From NCBI GenBank assembly GCA_900766495.1, contig CAAFVM010000026.1, positions 1-20,661 on the forward strand: 20,661 bases of DNA, read 5' to 3'. Position 1 is the stretch's first letter; each line of letters starts with the position of its first letter. The position numbers were made by a program, and so were the translations under genes. A model generated the notes under the pieces. The model saw only the letters and a list, made by a program, of their open reading frames with translations. It was not told the DNA's origin and did no database searches. Origin of the DNA: Clostridia bacterium. Lineage in GTDB: Bacteria > Bacillota > Clostridia > Christensenellales > Borkfalkiaceae. Below, in pieces: positions 1 to 7,285 of the stretch.

Positions 1-264
1 AACATAAACACCACGTCGCGGGGAAGAAGAAAGAATCGTTTCCACTAGATTCCTCGGCTACGCTCGGAATGACAGATTGGGTACGTAACAGCCCTAACCC
101 TCGCGGCATAGCACTTAAACAGCAGAAACATCACGCCGCGGGGAAGAAGAAAGAATCGTTTCCACGAGATTCCCAGGTTTCGCTCGGAATGACAGATTGG
201 GTACGTAACAACCCTAACCCTCGCGGCACAGTACTTAAACAACATAAACACCACGCCGCGGGGA
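1..264. repeat. 120-bp tandem repeat, two full copies plus a partial third
   Basis: Positions 1-120 and 121-240 align end to end without gaps and differ at about 12 positions. A third copy starts at 241 and stays similar to about 264. Each full unit holds the string CGCTCGGAATGACAGATTGG; read on the minus strand this gives the CHSER-type peptide typical of short dispersed intergenic repeats in many bacterial genomes. The open frames through it (45-254 minus, 69-269 plus) follow the repeat and have no ribosome binding site, so I do not call genes here. The first copy begins at the window edge, so the array may extend to the left. The stretch before the first gene holds nothing else I can support except the short duplication at 258-297. 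Confidence 0.85.
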
Positions 265-297
265 ATTAGAAAATTACGCGGGGAATTAGAAAAATAA
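258..297. repeat. 20-bp direct duplication beside the first gene's RBS
   Basis: The 20-mer at 258-277 is repeated at 278-297 with the shared core GCGGGGAATTAGAAAA. The second copy runs into the AAGGAG ribosome binding site (296-301) of the gene starting at 313. It looks like a slippage duplication at the edge of the 120-bp repeat array. Confidence 0.7.
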
Positions 298-312
298 GGA
301 GTTTAACTAACT

Positions 313-2040
313 TTGAAACATTTGTTTTTATATGCTAAAAAGTACAGGGCGCAGTGCATACTGGGTCCGCTTTTTAAGCTGATGGAAGCTGCTTTGGAGC
401 TATGCGTGCCGCTTGTGGTAAAGCTTATAATCGACGTAGGCATAGCCAATGCCGACACGTCTTATATAATAAAAATGAGCCTTTTGCTCGTCGGGTTCGG
501 CGCGGCGGGGCTTGGTCTTGCGGTAGTTGCGCAGTATTTTTCGGCGGCTGCGGCGGGGGGGGTAACCTCGTCGCTGCGTCAGGCGTTAATGGCGAAAATC
601 CAAACCTTTTCTTACTCCGATTTAGATAAAACGGGTAACTCGACCATAATAACACGCATGACGCAGGACTGCAATCAGGTACAAACGGGAATAAACCTGT
701 TTTTACGCCTGCTTTTGCGTTCGCCGTTCGTGGTGTTCGGCGCAATGATAATGGCGTTCACCATAGACGCGCAATCGGCTCTTACGTTCGTTGTGGTAAT
801 CCCTGTGCTTGCAATCGTCATATTCGCCATAATGCTTGCCTGCCTGCCGCTTTACGGAAAAGTTCAGAAAAAGCTTGACGGCGTTATGAGAAAAACCCGC
901 GAAAATCTTTCGGGAGTACGCGTTATAAGGGCGTTCGGCAGGGAAGAAGCCGAAAAAGCCGAATATGAAGCCGATTGCGAAAGCTTGCAGAAAAGCCAGA
1001 ACAAAGTGGGCGTTATAGCCGCGCTGTTAAATCCGCTTACCTACGCGCTTATCAACCTTGCGGTAATAGCGCTTATTATGGTGGGCGCGAACAGGGTGGA
1101 TTCCGGCATTATAACCCAGGGCGCGGTGATTGCTCTTTACAACTATATGGCGCAAATACTGGTTGAGCTTATAAAGCTTGCCAACCTTATAATAAACGTA
1201 ACCAAATCGATAGCCTGCGCCAAGCGTATAGGCAACGTGCTCGACCGCGAACCCGCGCAGAAAAACGGCGCGATTCAAAGCGGCAAATACGGCGTTTTTG
1301 GCGAAGTTACCTTTAAAAACGCCTCGCTTCGCTACGGCGAGGGGGCGGGCAACGCCGTAGAGGGTCTTGATTTTACCGCGACAAAGGGCGAAACCGTAGG
1401 CATTATAGGCGGAACCGGTTCGGGCAAAAGCTCGCTCGTGTCGCTTATACCCAGGCTTTACGACGCGACGGGCGGCTGCGTAGAGGTTGACGGAGTGAAC
1501 GTAAACGACTACGATATGAACGTTCTCCGCAAGAAAATAGGCGTGGTTCCGCAAAAAGCCGCGCTGTTTTCGGGAACTCTGCGCGAAAACCTGCTTTGGG
1601 GCAACGACGGAGCCGACGAACAGACTTTAAAAGAAGCGGTGGCGGCTGCCTGCGCCGATTTCGTTTACGATAAAGAGGGCGGGCTTGACTGCGTCGTCGA
1701 ACAAGGCGGCAGAAACTTTTCGGGCGGACAAAGGCAAAGGCTCACGATTGCCCGCGCGCTTGTTCGCAAACCGGAAATACTTATTCTTGACGACAGCAGT
1801 TCGGCTCTCGATTTCGCTACCGACGCCGCGCTTCGCAAAAACATAGCTGATCTTCCTTATAAACCCACGGTGTTCGTGGTTTCGCAAAGAACCGGTTCGG
1901 TTCACAGCGCCGACAAGATAGTTGTTCTCGACAACGGCAAGGTGGTAGGGCTCGGAAAGCACGACGAGCTTTTGCAGACCTGCGAGGTTTATAAAGAGAT
2001 ACATTCCTCTCAATTCAAAAAGGAGGACGAGCAAAAATGA
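313..2040 (+). CDS. ABC exporter half-transporter, degenerate ATPase-site subunit
   Basis: This 575-residue protein has an N-terminal six-helix ABC exporter membrane domain (about residues 1-310) and a C-terminal nucleotide-binding domain. Visible motifs are Walker A GGTGSGKS (about 366-373), signature FSGGQ (469-473) and Walker B ILILDD, where Asp494 replaces the catalytic Glu. Gln525 replaces the switch His (VSQRTGS). These changes are what is known for the degenerate-site partner of heterodimeric exporters such as TM287/288, BmrC/BmrD and LmrC/LmrD. The signature is canonical, so it should complete the active site of the partner encoded next. The start is TTG at 313, 11 nt after AAGGAG (296-301); the next in-frame Met lies at residue 24, inside the membrane domain. 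It overlaps the next gene by ATGA. The substrate is unknown; multidrug or lipid-like export is only inferred. Confidence 0.9.
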   Translation: MKHLFLYAKKYRAQCILGPLFKLMEAALELCVPLVVKLIIDVGIANADTSYIIKMSLLLVGFGAAGLGLAVVAQYFSAAAAGGVTSSLRQALMAKIQTFSYSDLDKTGNSTIITRMTQDCNQVQTGINLFLRLLLRSPFVVFGAMIMAFTIDAQSALTFVVVIPVLAIVIFAIMLACLPLYGKVQKKLDGVMRKTRENLSGVRVIRAFGREEAEKAEYEADCESLQKSQNKVGVIAALLNPLTYALINLAVIALIMVGANRVDSGIITQGAVIALYNYMAQILVELIKLANLIINVTKSIACAKRIGNVLDREPAQKNGAIQSGKYGVFGEVTFKNASLRYGEGAGNAVEGLDFTATKGETVGIIGGTGSGKSSLVSLIPRLYDATGGCVEVDGVNVNDYDMNVLRKKIGVVPQKAALFSGTLRENLLWGNDGADEQTLKEAVAAACADFVYDKEGGLDCVVEQGGRNFSGGQRQRLTIARALVRKPEILILDDSSSALDFATDAALRKNIADLPYKPTVFVVSQRTGSVHSADKIVVLDNGKVVGLGKHDELLQTCEVYKEIHSSQFKKEDEQK

Positions 2041-3830
2041 GTAAAACAAAAACCGCTCAAATAAACAAAGCGGCAAACAAGAATAAAAACGGCGACGGCA
2101 AGGACTTAAAGCGGGTTATAAAACGCCTTAAACCTTACGTTCCTAAAATAATACTGTCGGTTATAATATCGGTTTTATCGGTATTGACGACCCTTTACTC
2201 GCCCATACTTTTCGGCAGGGCAATCGACTGTATTATCGATAAAGGAAACGTAGATTTCTCCGCTATAACTCCGCTTCTTATCCGCGCGGGCGTGTGTATA
2301 GGCATTACCGCGATTCTGCAATGGGTGGCGGGCGTTATAAACAACTCGGTTACGTTCTCGATGGTGCGCGATATGCGCCGCGACGCGTTCGCCAAAATTC
2401 AGACATTGCCGCTTTCTTACCTCGATACTCATAAGTCGGGCGATACGGTAAGCCGAATAATAAGCGATACCGACGCGTTCGCCGACGGCTTGCTTATGGG
2501 CTTTACTCAACTGTTCACGGGCATTACGACAATAGTGTTTACTTTGGCGTTTATGTTCGCGCTTAACGTTTACATCGCGCTTGCGGTTGTGGTTTTAACG
2601 CCTATATCGCTGATTATAGCCCGCTTTATATCAAAGCGCACACATTCTATGTTCGTGGCGCAATCGGAAGCCAAAGCCGAGCAGACGGCGCTTATAGACG
2701 AAGCCGTTGTAAACGAGAAAACCGTGCTTGCGTTTTCCCGTCAGCAAGACATTATGGCGCGTTTCGACAAGACCAACGAAAAATTGCAGAAATGCTCGCT
2801 TTCGGCGGTGTTTTTCTCGTCGCTGGTAAACCCCACCACGAGGTTTATAAACAGCGTGGTTTATGCCGCCGTGGCGTGTTTCGGCGCTCTTTCGGTAATA
2901 GGCGTTATAGGGGCGGGCGCGGCAATAACCGTGGGAACCCTTTCGGTATTTTTAAGCTATACCAACCAGTACACAAAGCCGTTTAACGAAATTTCGGGCG
3001 TTATTACCGAGTTGCAGGCAGCTCTTGCCGGCGCGCATCGCGTTTTTTCGCTTATCGACGAGCCGTCTGAAATTTCCGACGATGGGTTAAAAAACATAGA
3101 AAACGTTAAAGGCGACGTGGAACTTAAAAACGTATGCTTTTCTTACGTGCCGGAACGCGAGCTTATAAAAGATTTCAATCTTCACGCCGCGTGCGGTAAG
3201 CGCGTTGCCATAGTAGGTCCCACCGGGTGCGGCAAAACCACCGTTATAAACCTGCTTATGCGCTTTTACGACGTGAACGGGGGAAGCGTTTTGGTCGACG
3301 GAAACGACGTGCGCGAAGTAACCCGCAAAAGTTTGCGCGCAGGCTACGGAATGGTTTTGCAGGAAACCTGGCTTAAATCGGGCACCATACGCGACAATAT
3401 AGCCATGGGCAGGCCGAACGCTACGCAGGAAGAAATAGAAGAAGCCGCAAAGCTTTCGCGTGCGGACGACTTCATTAAAAAACTGCCCGACGGTTACGAC
3501 ACGGTTATTACCGAAGAGGGCGCGCTGTCGCAGGGACAGAAACAGCTTTTGTGCATAGCGAGGGTTATGCTTTGCCGTCCGCCGGTGCTTATCCTCGACG
3601 AAGCCACTTCGTCTATCGATACCCGCACCGAGCTTAAAATTCAGCAGGCTTTCGCCGAACTTATGAAAGGCAGAACCAGCTTTATTGTGGCGCACAGGCT
3701 TTCTACCGTGCGCGAAGCCGACGCCATTGTGGTTATGAAAGACGGACACGTTATAGAAACAGGCACGCACGACGAGCTTTTGCAAAAGGGCGGTTTTTAC
3801 AGCGTTCTTTACGGCAGCCAGTTCGCGTAA
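2037..3830 (+). CDS. ABC exporter half-transporter, catalytic-site subunit
   Basis: This 597-residue protein has a lysine-rich N-terminus (about 30 residues), an exporter membrane domain and a nucleotide-binding domain. Walker A is GPTGCGKT (394-401), Walker B is VLILDE with the catalytic Glu522, and the switch His is present (AHRLSTV, His553). The signature is LSQGQ (497-501) rather than LSGGQ. That pattern complements the preceding gene: in the dimer, this Walker A/B should pair with the partner's FSGGQ to form the working site, and this LSQGQ should sit at the degenerate site. ATG 2037 overlaps the previous stop, with AGGAGG at 2021-2026, so translation is probably coupled. A terminator follows at 3881-3930. 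The family resembles BmrD/YheH-type subunits; the substrate cannot be read from sequence. Confidence 0.92.
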   Translation: MSKTKTAQINKAANKNKNGDGKDLKRVIKRLKPYVPKIILSVIISVLSVLTTLYSPILFGRAIDCIIDKGNVDFSAITPLLIRAGVCIGITAILQWVAGVINNSVTFSMVRDMRRDAFAKIQTLPLSYLDTHKSGDTVSRIISDTDAFADGLLMGFTQLFTGITTIVFTLAFMFALNVYIALAVVVLTPISLIIARFISKRTHSMFVAQSEAKAEQTALIDEAVVNEKTVLAFSRQQDIMARFDKTNEKLQKCSLSAVFFSSLVNPTTRFINSVVYAAVACFGALSVIGVIGAGAAITVGTLSVFLSYTNQYTKPFNEISGVITELQAALAGAHRVFSLIDEPSEISDDGLKNIENVKGDVELKNVCFSYVPERELIKDFNLHAACGKRVAIVGPTGCGKTTVINLLMRFYDVNGGSVLVDGNDVREVTRKSLRAGYGMVLQETWLKSGTIRDNIAMGRPNATQEEIEEAAKLSRADDFIKKLPDGYDTVITEEGALSQGQKQLLCIARVMLCRPPVLILDEATSSIDTRTELKIQQAFAELMKGRTSFIVAHRLSTVREADAIVVMKDGHVIETGTHDELLQKGGFYSVLYGSQFA

Positions 3831-3880
3831 GATTAAAAAAGGCATAAGTAATATAAAAACCTGCTTGAAAAGAATAATAA

Positions 3881-3930
3881 AAAACGGAACGGAAATTTCT
3901 TTTGAAAAATCCGCTCCGTTTTATTTTTTA
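3881..3930. terminator. Bidirectional intrinsic terminator between ABC operon and trxA
   Basis: A 13-bp stem (3881-3893 with 3910-3922, one mismatch, core CGGA/TCCG) is followed by ATTTTTTA on the plus strand. On the minus strand the same stem is followed by a T-rich run (complement of 3871-3886). It lies between the convergent ends of the ABC operon (3830) and trxA (4001), so it can serve both. Confidence 0.85.
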
Positions 3931-4000
3931 TTGTTTGATTTTATCGCCGCGCGAAGAATTGCGCGAAAAAAACCGTATGAGAAAATCGCTATGAGTGAAA

Positions 4001-4318
4001 TCAGTTCTTGGCTTTTTCAAGCATACCCATAATGAGTTCTTCGGTTACAAGCCCCACGCTTTTATCAACCACTTCGCCGTTTTTGAAAACAAGCAGGGTA
4101 GGAATGACTTCTATACCGTATTTAACGGCGATTTCTTCCTGCTCGTCCACGTTCACTTTGCATACTTTATAGCCGTCTGCTTTCTCGGCGACGCTTTCCA
4201 CGGTGGGGGCGAGCATTCTGCACGGACCGCACCAGGTAGCCCAGAAATCAACGAGAACCGGTTGGTCGGAATTTACTGTTTCCTGAAAGTTTTCTTTATT
4301 TAATTCTATAGCTTGCAT
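4001..4318 (-). CDS. trxA: Thioredoxin
   Basis: This is a 105-residue single-domain thioredoxin, the usual family length. The redox site WCGPC has its cysteines at 30 and 33, preceded by DFWAT. The cis-proline follows in VIPTLLVF (Pro73), and the C-terminus carries the usual glycine turn (SVGLVTEE). It should act as a cytosolic disulfide reductase fed by thioredoxin reductase, which is not in the window. The start is ATG with AAGAGGTG 6 nt upstream (4325-4332 on the plus strand). It lies 126 bp beyond rpsT on the same strand, and the rpsT terminator separates them, so it probably has its own promoter; I could not identify a convincing one in 4319-4400. Confidence 0.97.
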   Translation of the reverse strand: MQAIELNKENFQETVNSDQPVLVDFWATWCGPCRMLAPTVESVAEKADGYKVCKVNVDEQEEIAVKYGIEVIPTLLVFKNGEVVDKSVGLVTEELIMGMLEKAKN

Positions 4319-4400
4319 TTTTTACACCTCTTAAATATTTTTCGCAAGAATTAGAAAATTAAACTTGCGTTTTTTATCGTTTAAGTTTTAGGTAAAGTTT

Positions 4401-4435
4401 TGTAAAAAAAATTCCGCCATGGTTTCGGGCGGAAT
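4401..4435 (-). terminator. Intrinsic terminator after rpsT
   Basis: On the minus strand a perfect 8-bp stem (ATTCCGCC with GGCGGAAT; plus positions 4411-4418 and 4428-4435, 9-nt loop) is followed at once by TTTTTTTACA. It begins about 10 nt after the rpsT stop. Confidence 0.9.
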
Positions 4436-4444
4436 AATTTTTTA

Positions 4445-4708
4445 TTAAGCCATTGCGTTGATACGGACGGCAAAGCCCGATTTTTTGTTTGCCGCGGCGT
4501 TTTTGTGAATAACGCCCTTGGAAACGGCTTTGTCGAGCACGCTGCAAACTTCTTTGTAAGCGGCGGTGGCGGCTTGTTTGTCGCCCGCTTCGATTGCGGC
4601 GTTTACTTTTTTCAACGCGGATTTAACTGCGGATTTATCGCTTTTATTGATAGCGGCTTTCTTTTCGGTTACGATTACGCGCTTTTTAGCGGATTTAATG
4701 TTGGGCAC
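4445..4708 (-). CDS. rpsT: 30S ribosomal protein S20
   Basis: This 87-residue, Lys/Ala-rich helical protein starts with the S20 hallmark PNIKSAKKRV and ends NKKSGFAVRINAMA, at the usual family length. S20 binds 16S rRNA early in 30S assembly. The start codon is GTG, with AAGGAGAA (4715-4722 on the plus strand) just upstream; there is no in-frame ATG at the N-terminus. A non-AUG start also occurs in E. coli rpsT (UUG), where it is tied to autogenous control; whether that applies here is unknown. The gene is monocistronic by layout, with a promoter at 4746-4774 and a strong terminator downstream. Confidence 0.97.
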   Translation of the reverse strand: MPNIKSAKKRVIVTEKKAAINKSDKSAVKSALKKVNAAIEAGDKQAATAAYKEVCSVLDKAVSKGVIHKNAAANKKSGFAVRINAMA

Positions 4709-4745
4709 TTTATGTTCTCCTTGAATTGCTTATTGACTACTGGAT

Positions 4746-4774
4746 AGTTTAGCATATATCTTTGCTTTTTGCAA
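4746..4774 (-). promoter_or_regulatory. Probable sigma-A promoter of rpsT
   Basis: On the minus strand TTGCAA (plus 4769-4774), a 17-bp spacer and TAAACT (plus 4746-4751) with an upstream TGC give an extended -10 promoter. It lies about 40 bp upstream of the rpsT start, inside the divergent rpsT/murI gap. Each hexamer matches consensus at four of six positions. Confidence 0.55.
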
Positions 4775-4905
4775 GAGAATTTTGCCGTTTTTTAATTTTT
4801 TTTGTTTTTGCAAAATAATTTTTTATTTTCTTTTTTATGTCGGCGGCAAAAAACGCGTTATTTTCATATTATAAACGGGTTGAAAAACGGTTGAAATATA
4901 AAAAT

Positions 4906-5691
4906 ATGAAAAACAAAATAAGCGGAACGAAATATATAGCCGTAACCGACAGCGGGGCGGGCGGGCTTGCCGTTATGAATAAACTGAATAAAAAATACCC
5001 GTCGCTTAATTTGCTTTACGTATCCGACTGCGCGGCGGTGCCTTACGGAAACAAAAGCGACGAAGAAATTAAAGCGCGGGCTTTAAGTAGCTGCCGCGCG
5101 GCTGTAAAAAACGGGGCGGTCGCCTTGGTAGTCGCGTGCAACACGATGTCGCTTATAGCGGGGGAAGAAATAAGCGGCTTTGGCTTGCCGTGTTTTTTTG
5201 TTCGCCCCGATGAAAAAGAAATTGCAAAGCAAAGCGAATTGTGCGGCGGAAAAGTGGCCTTGTTTTGCACGGCTGCCAGCGCGAAAAGCGGGGCTATAAG
5301 TCGATTAACGAACATTTGTTCGTGTTTTATTCAACCGCAGCAAACGCTCGCTTCGCAGGTAGAGCGGGCGCTGAAAGAAGATTGCGTTTTTAGTATAAAA
5401 GAAAAACTTGAAAATTGCGTTCCCGAAATTACCTGTCCAACCGATTTAAAATGCGTATTTTTAGGCTGTACTCACTACATTTTTTTAAAAAACGCATTTA
5501 AAAAGCGGTTTTCGGGGGCAAAACTGCTCGACGGAAGCGAAAGGGTTTGCATGTTTGCAAAAAGCGTAATAAAAAATTTTTCGGCTGTCGGCGAAGAAGA
5601 ACAACTGCTTGGCGGAAAAACGCGATTTATGGGGAGCGGTGCGGGCGATATGGAAAAAGCCTTTAAAATGCTTGATAAAATCTGCCTATAA
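4906..5691 (+). CDS. murI: Glutamate racemase (divergent MurI)
   Basis: The protein interconverts L- and D-glutamate in the cytosol, supplying the D-Glu that MurD adds to peptidoglycan precursors. With the Met at 4906 it has 261 residues, close to the family norm. The family motifs are in order: VTDSGAGG with Asp15, PYGNKS, VACNT with catalytic Cys78, and GCTHY with catalytic Cys188 and His190. The motifs around them are divergent (YVSDCAAVPYG for the usual GDTAR-PYG; CTHY without the usual PLL). The frame is open back to an ATG at 4837 (284 residues), but the extra 23 residues do not resemble MurI N-termini. Neither start has a clear Shine-Dalgarno. It is divergent from rpsT and 127 bp upstream of mraZ, fitting a cell wall role. 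Another Asp/Glu racemase specificity is possible. Confidence 0.85.
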   Translation: MKNKISGTKYIAVTDSGAGGLAVMNKLNKKYPSLNLLYVSDCAAVPYGNKSDEEIKARALSSCRAAVKNGAVALVVACNTMSLIAGEEISGFGLPCFFVRPDEKEIAKQSELCGGKVALFCTAASAKSGAISRLTNICSCFIQPQQTLASQVERALKEDCVFSIKEKLENCVPEITCPTDLKCVFLGCTHYIFLKNAFKKRFSGAKLLDGSERVCMFAKSVIKNFSAVGEEEQLLGGKTRFMGSGAGDMEKAFKMLDKICL

Positions 5692-5740
5692 GTTTGTAAA
5701 CGCATATTTTGACGAAAAAATTTTTTTAAAAAAATTACAA

Positions 5741-5770
5741 AAAGGGTTAAAAAGGGTTGATTTTGGTTAC
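5741..5770 (+). promoter_or_regulatory. Candidate MraZ operator: three 10-bp-phased boxes
   Basis: Three consecutive 10-mers read AAAGGGTTAA, AAAGGGTTGA and TTTTGGTTAC. They share a G-G-T-T core with exact 10-bp phasing, and the second and third cover the -35 region of the promoter at 5757-5785. MraZ is known to bind arrays of short GT-rich boxes spaced by one helical turn upstream of its own operon (TGGGN boxes in E. coli, AAAGTG-type boxes in mycoplasmas). Phased A/T tracts just upstream (5715-5734) may add bending or an UP-element effect. Binding by this MraZ is inferred. Confidence 0.6.
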
Positions 5771-5785
5771 AAATTATGGTAAGAT
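5757..5785 (+). promoter_or_regulatory. Promoter of the dcw cluster
   Basis: TTGATT (5757-5762), a 17-bp spacer and TAAGAT (5780-5785) with TGG directly before the -10 (extended -10). It lies 33 bp upstream of the mraZ start and overlaps the candidate MraZ boxes, as expected for autorepression. Confidence 0.6.
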
Positions 5786-5818
5786 GATAGAGTAATAAGT
5801 CGAGGTGCACGGAAAAGC

Positions 5819-6250
5819 ATGTTTTTCGGTGAATACGAACATCAGAAGGATGATAAAAACAGAATAAGGATTCCCCCCAAATTCAAGGACGAATTAGGGA
5901 AGAAACTGGTATTCGGAAAAGGTCTTGACGGTGTTATAAACGTTTTTCCCGAAGAGGTTATGGAAAAACGTGCGGAAGCTTATTACAGCACGCTTAACGA
6001 ATTCGACGAAGAAGCTCAGGCGGCTTATCTCGAATATATGGCGGCAATGTTTTCGGTCGGAGAGGACAAGCAGGGCAGAGTAGCTTTGCCCGACGCGCTT
6101 GTCGAATACGCGGGCTTGGGTAAAGACGTGGTGACCGTAGGGCTTGGCGACCATATAGCGATTATGAGCAAAGAAAAACGCGAAGAGCAACGCAGTCGCA
6201 GACCGTTCGAGGCGAGCATGAAGATTCTTTCGCAGAAGTTAAAAGGTTAA
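5819..6250 (+). CDS. mraZ: Transcriptional regulator MraZ
   Basis: This 143-residue protein has two SpoVT/AbrB-type half-domains. The first starts MFFGEYEH and holds the DNA-contact consensus DDKNRIRIPPKF. The second, from about residue 80, repeats it as EDKQGRVALPDAL. MraZ forms an oligomeric ring that binds phased boxes upstream of its own gene and represses the dcw operon. Its length and first-gene position fit the family. ATG 5819 follows GAGGTG (5802-5807) at 11 nt. The next gene begins 4 nt after its stop, so rsmH is co-transcribed. A matching set of boxes lies at 5741-5770. Confidence 0.97.
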   Translation: MFFGEYEHQKDDKNRIRIPPKFKDELGKKLVFGKGLDGVINVFPEEVMEKRAEAYYSTLNEFDEEAQAAYLEYMAAMFSVGEDKQGRVALPDALVEYAGLGKDVVTVGLGDHIAIMSKEKREEQRSRRPFEASMKILSQKLKG

Positions 6251-6254
6251 GGGT

Positions 6255-7187
6255 ATGGAATTCAGGCATATACCGGTAATGCCGACGGAATGTATAAACG
6301 CGCTGAATATAAAAGACGACGGAATTTATTTCGACGGGACTTTAGGCGGCGCGGGACATTCGCGATTGATACTTGAAAGTAGCAAAAAGGGATTTCTTTT
6401 CGCTACCGACCTCGATACGCAGGCGATAGAAGCCGCTTCGAAAAAGCTTGAAGATTTTAAAGGGCGTTTCGCCCTCGTTCACGACAATTTCAAAAACTTT
6501 TCCGCTGTTGCGGACGAGCTTGGCATAGCCGAAATAGACGGCGCGCTTTTAGACCTCGGCGTTTCGAGTTATCAGCTTGACGAGAGGGAAAGAGGATTCT
6601 CGTATATGGCGGAAGATACCCGCCTCGATATGAGAATGGATAGAAGCCAACCGTTTTCGGCTTACGAAATAGTGAACGGCTACGACGAGAAAAAATTAGA
6701 ATACATTCTTGAAACTTTCGGAGAAGAACGTTTCGCAAGGCAGATTGCCCGAAATATAGTTGCCGAAAGACAGAAGGCGCCCGTAGAAACCACGGGCGAG
6801 CTTGTGAAGATTATAGAAAAAAGCATTCCCGCAAAGTTTAAACACGACGGACACCCCGCAAAGCGCACGTTTCAGGCGATTCGCATAGAGGTGAACGGGG
6901 AATTATCGGGGCTGGACACGGCTATACGCGATATTGTGGGCAGACTTAAAAGGGGCGGAAGAATTGCCGTTATAACCTTTCACTCGCTTGAAGACAGAAT
7001 AGTAAAAAGGACGTTCGTCGATTTGGCTACGGGTTGCACGTGCGACAAATCTTTACCGATTTGCGTTTGCGGAAGAAAAAGCATAGTTAAACTTGTAACT
7101 AAAAAACCGATTACCGCAAGCGAAGAAGAGCTTTCGGTAAACAAACGCAGCCAGAGCGCGAAGCTCCGCGTTGCGGAAAAGCTTTGA
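6255..7187 (+). CDS. rsmH: 16S rRNA (cytosine-1402-N4)-methyltransferase
   Basis: The 310-residue protein begins HIPVMPTECINAL and has the SAM-binding loop DGTLGGAGHS near residue 28, then LLDLGVSSYQLD, HPAKRTFQAIRIEVNGEL and TFHSLEDRIVK, all signatures of RsmH (MraW). The C-terminal part keeps a cysteine cluster (CTCDKSLPICVC) and the closing NKRSQSAKLRVAEK motif. It methylates N4 of C1402 in the 16S decoding centre. The start ATG 6255 lies 4 nt after the mraZ stop, with its ribosome binding site (AAAAGG/AAGGG) across the mraZ stop. A 98-nt gap without a clear promoter or terminator follows. Confidence 0.97.
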   Translation: MEFRHIPVMPTECINALNIKDDGIYFDGTLGGAGHSRLILESSKKGFLFATDLDTQAIEAASKKLEDFKGRFALVHDNFKNFSAVADELGIAEIDGALLDLGVSSYQLDERERGFSYMAEDTRLDMRMDRSQPFSAYEIVNGYDEKKLEYILETFGEERFARQIARNIVAERQKAPVETTGELVKIIEKSIPAKFKHDGHPAKRTFQAIRIEVNGELSGLDTAIRDIVGRLKRGGRIAVITFHSLEDRIVKRTFVDLATGCTCDKSLPICVCGRKSIVKLVTKKPITASEEELSVNKRSQSAKLRVAEKL

Positions 7188-7285
7188 GCGTGAAGCTTAA
7201 AAAAGCGCTTATTATTTACTAAAAACGAACATAACGCGATGAATATTATCGTTGAAATATGGAATAATCGAAAAGGAGAGGTAAT

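Noticed and set aside
1..264. CRISPR-like array
   Set aside because: Only two full 120-bp units, directly abutting with no unique spacers; far too long for CRISPR repeats, and no cas genes.
45..269. Small ORFs on both strands in the repeat region
   Set aside because: They translate the repeat itself, have no ribosome binding site, and contain the repeated CHSER phrase typical of spurious calls.
3945..3970. CGCGC/GCGCG hairpin as a second terminator near trxA
   Set aside because: On neither strand is the stem followed by a T-run; the hairpin at 3881-3922 explains termination on both strands.
4837..4905. Extended murI start at ATG 4837
   Set aside because: The extra 23 residues do not match MurI N-termini and have no ribosome binding site; the Met at 4906 gives the normal distance to the catalytic Asp.
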